A stretch of 7,462 nt of DNA from JBFHRB01 sp041591915 (GTDB lineage Bacteria > Actinomycetota > Nitriliruptoria > Nitriliruptorales > Nitriliruptoraceae), in contig JBFHRB010000168.1 of NCBI GenBank assembly GCA_041591915.1, positions 1 through 7,462 on the forward strand, written 5' to 3'. Positions 1 to 6,860 of the stretch are shown piece by piece. The notes beneath the pieces were generated by a model. The model was given only the letters and a program-made list of their open reading frames with translations. It was not told the DNA's origin and searched no databases. Made by a program: the position numbers and the translations under genes. The stretch's first letter is position 1. The number at the start of each line of letters is the position of its first letter.

Positions 1-41
1 AACCCGCCCGCCCCCAGCGTTGCGTTCAGATCAGCGCGGGC

Positions 42-1766
42 TCAGGCGCCCTTGGTGATCTGCGTCCAGTCGACGCGCCCGAAGGCGTCCACGACCACGC
101 TGTCCACCGGCGAGTTCCAGGAGAACTGGTTCTTGCCGTAGAACATCGGGATCAGCGGGACCTCCTCACAGGCGATGGCAGCGACCTCTTGGTAGACCGG
201 GATGGCCTGGTCGAGGTCAGCGATCGCGAGGGCCTCGTCGAGCTTGCCGTCGAAGTCCGCGTTGTCCCAGAACGTGGTGTTGGCACCGACCGGGAACGCG
301 AAGCGCGAGTCCAGCAGGAGCTGCCAGTAGTTCTGGGGGTGCGGGTAGTCCATGCCCCAACCGAGGCGGAACGGACCATCGACTTCCTTGTTGTCGAGCT
401 TGTCGAGGTAGTCAGCGAACTGCAGCTGCTCGAACTTGACGGCCGAGGTGTCGATGCCGAGGTTCTCGCCCAGCTGGTTCACAACAGCCTCGACCCAGGC
501 GTCGTGCCCTGCGCCGGCGTTGAACCAGAAGGTGACCTCGCCGAGAGCGTCAGCGCCACCAGCCTCCTCGAACTTGGCTGCGGCAGCGGCGGGGTCGTAG
601 CCCCAGTTGTCGCAGACGCGCTCCTGGTAGCCCGGGATGACGGGCGACAGGAGGTTGTAGGCCGGCTGACGACCGTTGTTGAAGATCGCCGTGGTGATGG
701 CCTCCTGGTCGATGGCCATGGAGATGGCCTGACGCAGCTCCTTGTTGTCGTTGTACTTGTCGAGCTGCATCGGGAAGCCGAGGTAGTTGATCGACGACGA
801 GGACGACTCACCGAAGTTGGTGTCGCCCATCTGGCCGCGGACCTCGTCCGAACGCTCGGCGGTCACCGAGTCGACGATGTCGAGGTTGCCGGCCAGCAGG
901 TCGTTGATCGCCGTGTCGACGTCCGCGTAGATGCGGAACTCGATGCCGTCGATCGACGGAGCGCCCAGCGGGTAGGCGTCGTTGCGAACGACGTTGATGG
1001 CGACGTCGTGCTCCCACACGCCATCGATCTTGAACGGACCGTTGCCGATCGGCGCCTCGTTGAACGCCGCCGGGTCGTCGTAGAAGGCCGACGGGAGCGG
1101 GAAGTAGGCGGTGTAACCGAGCTTCGTGTTCCAGAAGGAAAGCGGCTCGGAGAGCTCCGCCGTGAAGGTCAGGTCATCGACCTTCGTGAGACCGGAGAGG
1201 GTCTCGGCGGTGGGCTCGATCGGGTTGTCGTCGTCGTCGGTGCCCGGGTTGACCTCTTCGAACCCAGCGATGTCGGCCATGAAGCCGGAGTTCTGCTGGG
1301 CGTTGGGGCCGTAGGCGGCGTAGTTCCACGCGTTGATGAACGAGTCCGCGGTCACGGCCTCGCCGTCGTGGAAGGTCCAGCCGTCCTGCAGGACGATGGT
1401 CAAGGTCTTACCGCCGTCGTCCGAGGTGATGGACTCCGCGACACCCTGGGCCGGCTGCGAGGTGGCGGGGTCGTAGGTGATCAGGCCGGTGAACAGCGTG
1501 TCGAGGACAGCGTTGCCCTCGGACTCGTTGTTGTTGATCGGGACCAGGCCGTCGGGCTCACCGATATAGGTGGAGACGGTGCCGCCGGCGACCATCTCGC
1601 CTTCGCCCTCGCCTTCACCTTCGCCCTCGGTGCCTTCGCCCTCGGTCTCGGTGCCCTCGCCTTCCGTGCCGCCCGTCTCCTCGGTGCTCGAACCACAGGC
1701 CGTCGCGATGAGCGCGGCCGCGGAGAGCGCGGAGACGACGCGGACCAGCTTCGGGATGCGTCGCAT
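42..1766 (-). CDS. ABC transporter substrate-binding lipoprotein, family 5 (oligopeptide/dipeptide type)
   Basis: The 574-residue protein is an extracellular solute receptor of the SBP_bac_5 (OppA/DppA-like) family; it captures peptides or a similar solute and delivers it to an ABC permease. Residues 1-23 form a signal peptide (basic MRRIPK start, hydrophobic Ala/Leu core) ending in a lipobox-like IATAC with Cys24 as the lipidation site; position -3 is Ala rather than the usual Leu/Val. Residues 25-57 are a Gly/Glu/Thr tether. The binding domain follows, with family-like segments GWTFHDGEAVTADSF (129-143), APIGNGPFKI (238-247) and ELRQAISMAIDQEAI (343-357). Cys385 and Cys533 are the only other cysteines and may form a disulfide. 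The mature protein is strongly acidic (for example TDDDDNPIEP near 176). Length is normal for the family. ATG 1766 is supported by an AGGAGG nine bases upstream. No permease or ATPase gene is visible; they may lie below base 1 or elsewhere. The family call is secure; the substrate is unknown. Confidence 0.93.
   Translation of the reverse strand: MRRIPKLVRVVSALSAAALIATACGSSTEETGGTEGEGTETEGEGTEGEGEGEGEGEMVAGGTVSTYIGEPDGLVPINNNESEGNAVLDTLFTGLITYDPATSQPAQGVAESITSDDGGKTLTIVLQDGWTFHDGEAVTADSFINAWNYAAYGPNAQQNSGFMADIAGFEEVNPGTDDDDNPIEPTAETLSGLTKVDDLTFTAELSEPLSFWNTKLGYTAYFPLPSAFYDDPAAFNEAPIGNGPFKIDGVWEHDVAINVVRNDAYPLGAPSIDGIEFRIYADVDTAINDLLAGNLDIVDSVTAERSDEVRGQMGDTNFGESSSSSINYLGFPMQLDKYNDNKELRQAISMAIDQEAITTAIFNNGRQPAYNLLSPVIPGYQERVCDNWGYDPAAAAAKFEEAGGADALGEVTFWFNAGAGHDAWVEAVVNQLGENLGIDTSAVKFEQLQFADYLDKLDNKEVDGPFRLGWGMDYPHPQNYWQLLLDSRFAFPVGANTTFWDNADFDGKLDEALAIADLDQAIPVYQEVAAIACEEVPLIPMFYGKNQFSWNSPVDSVVVDAFGRVDWTQITKGA
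1596..1670 (-). repeat. Imperfect hexanucleotide repeat coding a Gly-Glu tether
   Basis: On the plus strand the tract is built from units ctcgcc, ttcgcc and ttcacc, interrupted by ctcggtgcc-type variants. Read on the minus strand it encodes residues 33-57 of the substrate-binding lipoprotein, mostly Gly-Glu dipeptides with a few Thr. The units alternate GAG and GAA for Glu, so the array is imperfect at DNA level. It forms the flexible, highly negative linker between the lipid anchor (Cys24) and the binding domain. Such an array could change length by slippage or recombination in whole-codon steps without breaking the frame; that is inference. Confidence 0.8.
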
Positions 1767-1775
1767 GTAGATGTT

Positions 1776-1781
1776 CCTCCT
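1776..1781 (-). promoter_or_regulatory. Ribosome binding site of the substrate-binding lipoprotein gene
   Basis: A full consensus AGGAGG on the minus strand lies nine bases upstream of the ATG at 1766. It is the strongest Shine-Dalgarno in the window and fixes the start codon. Confidence 0.85.
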
Positions 1782-1810
1782 GGATGGATGCAGCCGACGT
1801 CGGGTCGCTC

Positions 1811-1830
1811 CCTACGACGGCAGTAGTAGG
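1811..1830. promoter_or_regulatory. Operator-like inverted repeat at the predicted start of the lipoprotein transcript
   Basis: Plus-strand arms CCTACGAC (1811-1818) and GTAGTAGG (1823-1830) are complementary at seven of eight positions around a GGCA centre. An exact third copy of the half-site, CCTACTAC, occurs at 1877-1884, upstream of the candidate -35 box. The palindrome abuts the candidate -10 box (1831-1836) and would cover the transcription start, which is where a repressor operator would sit. It could instead form a small hairpin in the 5' leader. No regulator is identified. Confidence 0.4.
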
Positions 1831-1859
1831 ACGGTACCCCTGATGTTCGGGCGCGGCAA
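1831..1859 (-). promoter_or_regulatory. Candidate sigma-70-type promoter of the lipoprotein gene
   Basis: Reading on the minus strand, TTGCCG (1859-1854) is followed after exactly 17 bases by TACCGT (1836-1831). These match TTGnnn and TAnnnT, the best-conserved positions of the actinobacterial housekeeping promoter, at ideal spacing. Transcription would begin near 1823-1826, leaving a leader of roughly 55-60 nt before the ATG. Only about half of the consensus bases match, so this is a candidate only. Confidence 0.35.
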
Positions 1860-1990
1860 CGATGTGCGAGCCGCGGCCTACTACGCGGGTCGGAGCCTAG
1901 GTGTAGGCGCCCGCTGGGGGGCGTACATACGTGCGTTCAGCGCGCCCACGTGCAGGGAACCGCCACGCCCGCGGCGTATCCCCACCGTCC

Positions 1991-3190
1991 TCAGTCCCGG
2001 CGCAGCGCCGCGACCCCGGGCAGGTCCTTGCCCTCGAGCAGCTCGAGGCTCGCCCCGCCCCCGGTGGAGACGTGGTCGACGCGGTCGTCGAATCCCATGG
2101 AGCGGATGGCGGCAGCGGAGTCGCCGCCCCCGACGACCGTGAAGCCGCTCGAGCCCGCGACGGACTCGGCGACGCGACGCGTCCCCGCGGCGAAGGCCTG
2201 CCACTCGAAGACGCCCATCGGGCCGTTCCAGAAGACGGAACCAGCCGCGGAGATCGCGCGCGCGTAGGCCTCGGCCGAGTCCGGGCCGATGTCCAGGCCC
2301 ATCTGGTCCGCGGGCATCGCGCTCACCGGCACGGTCGTGGCGGGTGCGTCCTCGGCGAACTCCGGTGCCACGACGACGTCGGTCGGCAGGTGGACGTCGA
2401 CCCCACGCCCTCGAGCCTCGGCCACCAGCTCGCGCACGGTGTCGACCTGGTCCTCCTCGAGGCGCGACGCGCCGACGTCGTGCCCCTCGGCGGCCAGGAA
2501 CGTGAAGCACATGGCCCCGCCGACCGCGATCGCGTCGACCTGCGTCAGCAGGTTGCGCAGGACGTTGAGCTTGTCGCTGACCTTCGCGCCGCCAAGGACG
2601 GCCACGTAGGGACGGGCCGGGTCGTGCAGGAGTCGCCCCAGCACGTCGAGCTCGCGCGCGAGGAGGCGCCCCGCGTAGCCGGGCAGGTGCGCGGCCACCC
2701 CGGCCGTCGAGGCATGTGCCCGGTGGGCCGCCCCGAAGGCGTCGTTCACCCAGACGTCCGCGAGGCTCGCGAGCTTGGCGACGAAGTCCGGGTCGTTCGC
2801 CTCCTCCCCCGGCTCGTACCGGAGGTTCTGCAGGAGCACGACCTCCCCCTCGCCGAGCGCCTCGACGCGATCGCAGGCGTCGGCCCCGACCACGTCGTCG
2901 GCCACGGGCACGGCCTGCCCGAGCAGGTCGGACAGGCGTGCCCCGACCGGCTCGAGGCTGTAGGCCGGGTCGACCTTGCCCTTGGGGCGGCCGAGGTGGC
3001 TGCAGAGCACCACGCGGTGCCCCGCACCGATCAGGACGCGCAGGGTCTCGAGGGACGCCTGCAGCCGGAGGTCGTCTGCGACCTCGCCGTCACGCAGCGG
3101 CGCGTTCAGGTCGGCCCGGAGCAGCACACACTTGCCGCTGCCCTCGAGCTGGTCGACCGTCGCGACGCCTTCGAGTGCGGGGACACCCAC
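1991..3190 (-). CDS. pgk: Phosphoglycerate kinase
   Basis: This cytoplasmic glycolytic enzyme transfers the acyl phosphate of 1,3-bisphosphoglycerate to ADP, giving 3-phosphoglycerate and ATP. The 399-residue product is full length for the bacterial enzyme. Motifs in order: RADLNAPL (25-32), substrate-binding DDLR with Arg42, SHLGRPKG (64-71), NLRYEPGEE (122-130), VNDAFGAAHRAHAST (148-162), GGAKVSDKL (200-208) with the nucleotide-site lysines, WNGPMGVFE (321-329), GGGDSAAA (354-361) and the C-terminal STGGGASLELLEGK. A minor departure is Gln121 where the family often has Glu (LLENLR). The start is GTG at 3190, backed by AGAGGT seven bases upstream, overlapping the end of gap. The 13 nt gap to gap implies one transcript, so two successive steps of glycolysis are made together. 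Identification is secure. Confidence 0.97.
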   Translation of the reverse strand: MGVPALEGVATVDQLEGSGKCVLLRADLNAPLRDGEVADDLRLQASLETLRVLIGAGHRVVLCSHLGRPKGKVDPAYSLEPVGARLSDLLGQAVPVADDVVGADACDRVEALGEGEVVLLQNLRYEPGEEANDPDFVAKLASLADVWVNDAFGAAHRAHASTAGVAAHLPGYAGRLLARELDVLGRLLHDPARPYVAVLGGAKVSDKLNVLRNLLTQVDAIAVGGAMCFTFLAAEGHDVGASRLEEDQVDTVRELVAEARGRGVDVHLPTDVVVAPEFAEDAPATTVPVSAMPADQMGLDIGPDSAEAYARAISAAGSVFWNGPMGVFEWQAFAAGTRRVAESVAGSSGFTVVGGGDSAAAIRSMGFDDRVDHVSTGGGASLELLEGKDLPGVAALRRD

Positions 3191-3197
3191 GGCGCCT

Positions 3198-3203
3198 ACC
3201 TCT
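3198..3203 (-). promoter_or_regulatory. Ribosome binding site of pgk
   Basis: AGAGGT on the minus strand ends seven bases before the GTG at 3190 and directly follows the gap stop codon. It decides the GTG as the start; no ATG is available in the gap between the two genes. Confidence 0.7.
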
Positions 3204-4208
<1,005 letters not shown>

Positions 4209-4216
4209 GGGTGGAT

Positions 4217-4223
4217 CCCTCCC
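4217..4223 (-). promoter_or_regulatory. Ribosome binding site of gap
   Basis: GGGAGGG on the minus strand, eight bases before ATG 4208, supports the short start over upstream in-frame extensions. The 55 nt spacer it sits in shows no convincing promoter; a weak four-pair hairpin (4248-4260) lies just after the upstream gene's stop. Confidence 0.75.
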
Positions 4224-4263
4224 AAGGGGTCTGTCGAGGTCGTGATGCGGCGGTGAGCCGAGA

Positions 4264-4830
4264 CTAGCAATCGACCTCGGCGGATCTCCGGGGAGTTCGC
4301 GCGTCGCCACCCGGCACGCGGGCCCGCAGCAGGCCGGCCACGAACAGCCACGTCGCCACGGCGTTGATCGCGAAGTGCGCGGTGATCCGGATCGCCACCA
4401 TCCGGGCGCTGGTCGGGTCCGCGAGGCCGAGCGCGGTGGTGAGCCCGACCGGGCGGCCGATCGCCGCGACGCTGAGGACGAGCGCGCAGTGCTCCAGCAC
4501 GTGCAGCGCCTGGATCGTCCGCGCTCGCCGGAGCTCGTCGACCCCGTCGAACAGCCGTACGGCCGCGACCGCGGCGGCCAGGAAGAAGGCGTTGCCGACC
4601 AGGTGCAGCAGCTCCGTCCCGAGTGGGGCGCCACCGGCCACGACGGCGAGCCCGTCGCGCGCCTGGGCGGCCCACGGCGTCAGCCACGCACCGAGTCCGG
4701 GTCGCCGGACCCACACGGCCATCTGCAGGGCATGCTCGAGGGCGTGCACGGACTGCACGAGACCACCAGCCAGGACGAGTTGGCGCAGGCGCGCAGGCGC
4801 GCGCCCGGGCGGGGCGGCAGCGACGGCCAT
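4264..4830 (-). CDS. Four-helix membrane protein with duplicated HxLEH / HxxxNA motifs, function unknown
   Basis: I do not recognise a named family for this 188-residue protein. It reads as an integral membrane protein with four hydrophobic helices (roughly 16-42, 71-93, 105-126, 144-169), a short basic N-terminus and a charged C-terminal tail. The two halves are an internal duplication. VQSVHALEH (25-33) in helix 1 matches IQALHVLEH (106-114) in helix 3, and HLVGNA (76-81) in helix 2 matches HFAINA (152-157) in helix 4. Each half therefore offers His29/Glu32/His33/His76/Asn80 and His110/Glu113/His114/His152/Asn156. Repeated intramembrane histidines with Glu suggest metal, haem or quinone chemistry; this is inference. 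ATG 4830 is chosen because GGGAG lies six bases upstream and hydrophobic sequence starts soon after; upstream in-frame codons overlap whiA. It lies 79 nt after whiA and 55 nt before gap, so it is probably co-transcribed. The coding call is firm, the function open. Confidence 0.85.
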   Translation of the reverse strand: MAVAAAPPGRAPARLRQLVLAGGLVQSVHALEHALQMAVWVRRPGLGAWLTPWAAQARDGLAVVAGGAPLGTELLHLVGNAFFLAAAVAAVRLFDGVDELRRARTIQALHVLEHCALVLSVAAIGRPVGLTTALGLADPTSARMVAIRITAHFAINAVATWLFVAGLLRARVPGGDARTPRRSAEVDC

Positions 4831-4831
4831 C

Positions 4832-4846
4832 CGGGACTCCCGAGTC
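4832..4846 (-). promoter_or_regulatory. Ribosome binding site of the HxLEH gene inside nested inverted repeats
   Basis: The Shine-Dalgarno GGGAG (plus-strand ctccc, 4837-4841) lies six bases before ATG 4830. It sits in two overlapping inverted repeats: CGGG/CCCG around ACT (4832-4842) and GACTC/GAGTC around CC (4835-4846). Pairing in either would mask the ribosome site. The stems are only four to five pairs with small loops, so regulation is speculative. Confidence 0.4.
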
Positions 4847-4909
4847 TGGGCCACGACGATGCCACAGGGGACGTCCGCGGTGACCCACGGGTTGCCGCTG
4901 GCTGTGAAC

Positions 4910-5869
4910 TCAGCCCCGGGCCTCGGCCTCGATCGCCAGCTGGCGCAGTCGCTCGAGCCGGCGATGCACGGTGCTCTTCCCGACCGGCGGGTCGCACAGC
5001 TGCCCCAGCTCTGCCAGTGACGCCGACGGGTTGGCGACACGCGCGAGGCCGACGGCCAACAGGTCACGGTCCAGCTTGTCGACGTCCAGCACATCGAGGG
5101 CCCGCGTGACCTCGCGCACCTGCGTAGAGGCTGCCGCGACCGTGCGCCGGAGGTTGGCCGCATCCGCGTTCGCGAGGCGCGTGGCGTCGGCCCGCAACTC
5201 CCGCCGGAGTCGATGGTCGTCCCAGGCGAGGAACGACTGCGTGGCGCCGACCTGGGCCAGCAGCGAGCCGATCGCCTCGCCCGACTTGATCACCACGCGG
5301 TGGCCGGCCTTGCCGTGCCCGACGGTCGCCCGCCCCCCGCTGAGCCGACCCAGTACCTCGGCCAGTCCGTCGGCGAGGTCGTGCGTCGGCACCGCGACCT
5401 CGAGGTGTGCGGGCCGTCCCGGGCGGCTGAAGGAGCCAGCGGCGAGCAGTGCCCCGCGCGCGTAGGCCCGGGCATCGCACTCCCGCCTGACCCGGTCGGG
5501 GTCGAGCCCCTGCTGTGGCATGCCGTCGGGTCCCAGCAGGCCCGCCTCGACGGCGACCTCCCGGCCGCCCGAGTCGACGTGCACCTCGTAGGTCGTCGAC
5601 CTGCGAACGCCGCCCGGCTCCCGCACGTGGAGCTCAGCGCGGACGCCATGCAGGTCGTCCAGGAGGCGGTACGCGCGACGGGCCACGGCGCCCGAGCTCG
5701 TGTCGATCTCCAGTCGCAGCGGGTCGCCGTCGCCGTCGAACCGGAGGTGGATGCGACCACCGAGGCGCACCAGTGCCGCCAGCTCCGCCCGCCGGTCGCA
5801 CGCCTTGTCGGGATCGATGCCGGCAAGCTCCGCGCGGACGGACTGCGAGAAGCTGGTCGAGGGGCTCAC
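4910..5869 (-). CDS. whiA: WhiA, LAGLIDADG-like/HTH DNA-binding regulator
   Basis: WhiA is a conserved Gram-positive transcription factor. In Streptomyces it acts with WhiB to switch on sporulation septation genes; in Bacillus it influences division and chromosome segregation. The 319-residue product matches the family length. The N-terminus SFSQSVRAELAGI (6-18) is the WhiA N domain. The degenerate homing-endonuclease fold follows, recognisable in YARGALLAAGSFS (136-148) and HLEVAVPTHDLADGL (155-169), without the acidic catalytic pair of true LAGLIDADG enzymes. The C-terminal helix-turn-helix spans about 265-315, with SLAELGQL and the recognition segment VGKSTVHRRLERLRQLA (296-312). The start is GTG 5869, because it puts the conserved SFSQSV near the N-terminus; its Shine-Dalgarno is weak and the yvcK stop is only 13 nt upstream, so translation may be coupled. 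It is part of rapZ-yvcK-whiA, the usual order. Confidence 0.95.
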   Translation of the reverse strand: MSPSTSFSQSVRAELAGIDPDKACDRRAELAALVRLGGRIHLRFDGDGDPLRLEIDTSSGAVARRAYRLLDDLHGVRAELHVREPGGVRRSTTYEVHVDSGGREVAVEAGLLGPDGMPQQGLDPDRVRRECDARAYARGALLAAGSFSRPGRPAHLEVAVPTHDLADGLAEVLGRLSGGRATVGHGKAGHRVVIKSGEAIGSLLAQVGATQSFLAWDDHRLRRELRADATRLANADAANLRRTVAAASTQVREVTRALDVLDVDKLDRDLLAVGLARVANPSASLAELGQLCDPPVGKSTVHRRLERLRQLAIEAEARG

Positions 5870-5882
5870 CGGGCCGCGGCGC

Positions 5883-6860
5883 TCACGAGCCCCGGAGCAG
5901 CTGCTCGAGGAGGTCGGCCAGCTTGAGCGGGTCGTGGCCGTCCTCGCCATCGAGGAGGTCTCCGCAGACGACGTCCTTGACACGCAGGCGGAGCTCCTCG
6001 GGGCGGATCTGGAGCGGGGCGCCCTCGCCGCGCGGGCGGTCGCCCTGGTGTCCGACGAGCGCGGTGACCTCGACCCCCACGGCGTGGCGGTGCAGGGCGT
6101 CGAGGTGGTCCTCGAGCGTCATCCCCTCGGTCTCGCCGACCTGCTCGCGCAGGTTGGCGACGTAGGCGACCGGCGCGTCGCTCGCGGCGATCGCCTCGGC
6201 GATGCCCGGGACGAGCAGGTTCGGGATGATCGACGTGTACAGCGACCCGGGCCCCAGCACGATGAGGTCGGCCCGCCGGATCGCCTCGACGGCCTGCGGG
6301 GCCGCGACCGCGTCGGGTGGGTCGATGCTGACCTGCTCGACACCCCGTGTGCGGGCGATCCGGACCTGTCCGCGGATCTCGATGCCCGCAACCTGCGCAC
6401 AGAGGTCGAGCGGGGTCGTCGTGCAGGGCAGGACCCGGCCCCGGATGCCCAGGACCCCACCGATGCGATCCAGACCCTCGACGAGGTCGTCGCCCGCCAG
6501 GTCTGCCGCGGCGATCATGATCAGGTTGCCGAGGCTGTGCCCGTCGAGCTCCCCGCGGTCGAATCGGAACTGCAGGATGTCCACGAGCTCCTGGCGCGGG
6601 CTGAGCGCGGCCATGGCCATGCGCATGTCGCCGGGCGGCACCACACCCAGGTCTCGGCGCAGCCTCCCGGACGAGCCGCCGTCGTCAGCGACGGTGACCA
6701 CGGCCGTGACGTGGTCGACGACGTGGGTCAGCGCCGCGAGGCTGCGGTTGAGTCCGTGGCCGCCGCCGATGGCCACCGCGCGCGAGCCGTCGCCCGGCCC
6801 GAGGCCGACCCCGGCCGCCTCGACGTGGGGGTCGCGCTCGTAGCGCCGGAGCTCACTCAC
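5883..6860 (-). CDS. yvcK: YvcK/CofD-like protein (gluconeogenesis factor family)
   Basis: YvcK (GlmR) proteins bind UDP-sugars and support growth on gluconeogenic carbon and normal peptidoglycan synthesis. In mycobacteria the homologue CuvA is linked to cell-wall homeostasis. The 325-residue product has the expected length and CofD-like motifs: AIGGGHGLNRSL (30-41, usually GGGTGLS), TVADDGGSSGRLR (56-68), PPGDMRMAMAAL (75-86), FDRGELDGHSLGNL (100-113), ADLIVLGPGSLYTSIIPNLL (197-216) and NLREQVGETEGM (236-247). His35 replaces the common Thr in the first glycine loop. The start is GTG 6860, whose first bases overlap the rapZ stop by 8 nt, suggesting translational coupling; TTG 6866, two codons upstream in frame, is an alternative. 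Neither has a strong Shine-Dalgarno. Proximity to gap and pgk fits a role at the junction of carbon flow and cell-wall precursors. Confidence 0.94.
   Translation of the reverse strand: MSELRRYERDPHVEAAGVGLGPGDGSRAVAIGGGHGLNRSLAALTHVVDHVTAVVTVADDGGSSGRLRRDLGVVPPGDMRMAMAALSPRQELVDILQFRFDRGELDGHSLGNLIMIAAADLAGDDLVEGLDRIGGVLGIRGRVLPCTTTPLDLCAQVAGIEIRGQVRIARTRGVEQVSIDPPDAVAAPQAVEAIRRADLIVLGPGSLYTSIIPNLLVPGIAEAIAASDAPVAYVANLREQVGETEGMTLEDHLDALHRHAVGVEVTALVGHQGDRPRGEGAPLQIRPEELRLRVKDVVCGDLLDGEDGHDPLKLADLLEQLLRGS

Larger units (their letters stand above)
1767..1990. other. Intergenic spacer between pgk and the lipoprotein gene
   Basis: This 224 nt spacer is the longest non-coding stretch in the window. 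Besides the ribosome site, candidate promoter and palindrome, it holds two short hairpins: GCCTA/TAGGC around a GGTG loop (1895-1908) and ACGCC/GGCGT around CGC (1965-1977). The second lies just past the pgk stop codon but has only five base pairs and no T-run, so I cannot call it a terminator. The length of the spacer, compared with 13-79 nt gaps elsewhere, suggests a transcription-unit boundary. Confidence 0.6.

Noticed and set aside
1..41. C-rich tract (G-runs on the minus strand) considered as a G-quadruplex or terminator
   Set aside because: Only three G-runs of three or more are present and no inverted repeat with a T-run is seen; nothing firm can be said from 41 bases.
189..1826. Long plus-strand open frame opposite the lipoprotein gene
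   Set aside because: It mirrors the minus-strand gene, is dominated by Val/Arg/Gly/Asp as expected from reading GC-rich codons backwards, and shows no domain or ribosome site. The minus strand encodes a clear SBP_bac_5 protein.
1965..1977. Hairpin after pgk considered as a rho-independent terminator
   Set aside because: Only five base pairs with a three-base loop and no downstream T-run on the minus strand; too weak to call.
1771..2142. Small plus-strand open frame covering the pgk-lipoprotein spacer
   Set aside because: Arg/Pro/Gly-rich, begins in the reverse complement of the lipoprotein ribosome site and runs into the 3' end of pgk; no ribosome site of its own.
4209..4634. N-terminal extension of gap in the same open frame, which would add about 142 residues
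   Set aside because: The extension overlaps the HxLEH gene in another frame, is Arg/Ser/Pro-rich, and ATG 4208 has a good ribosome site right before the conserved Rossmann strand.
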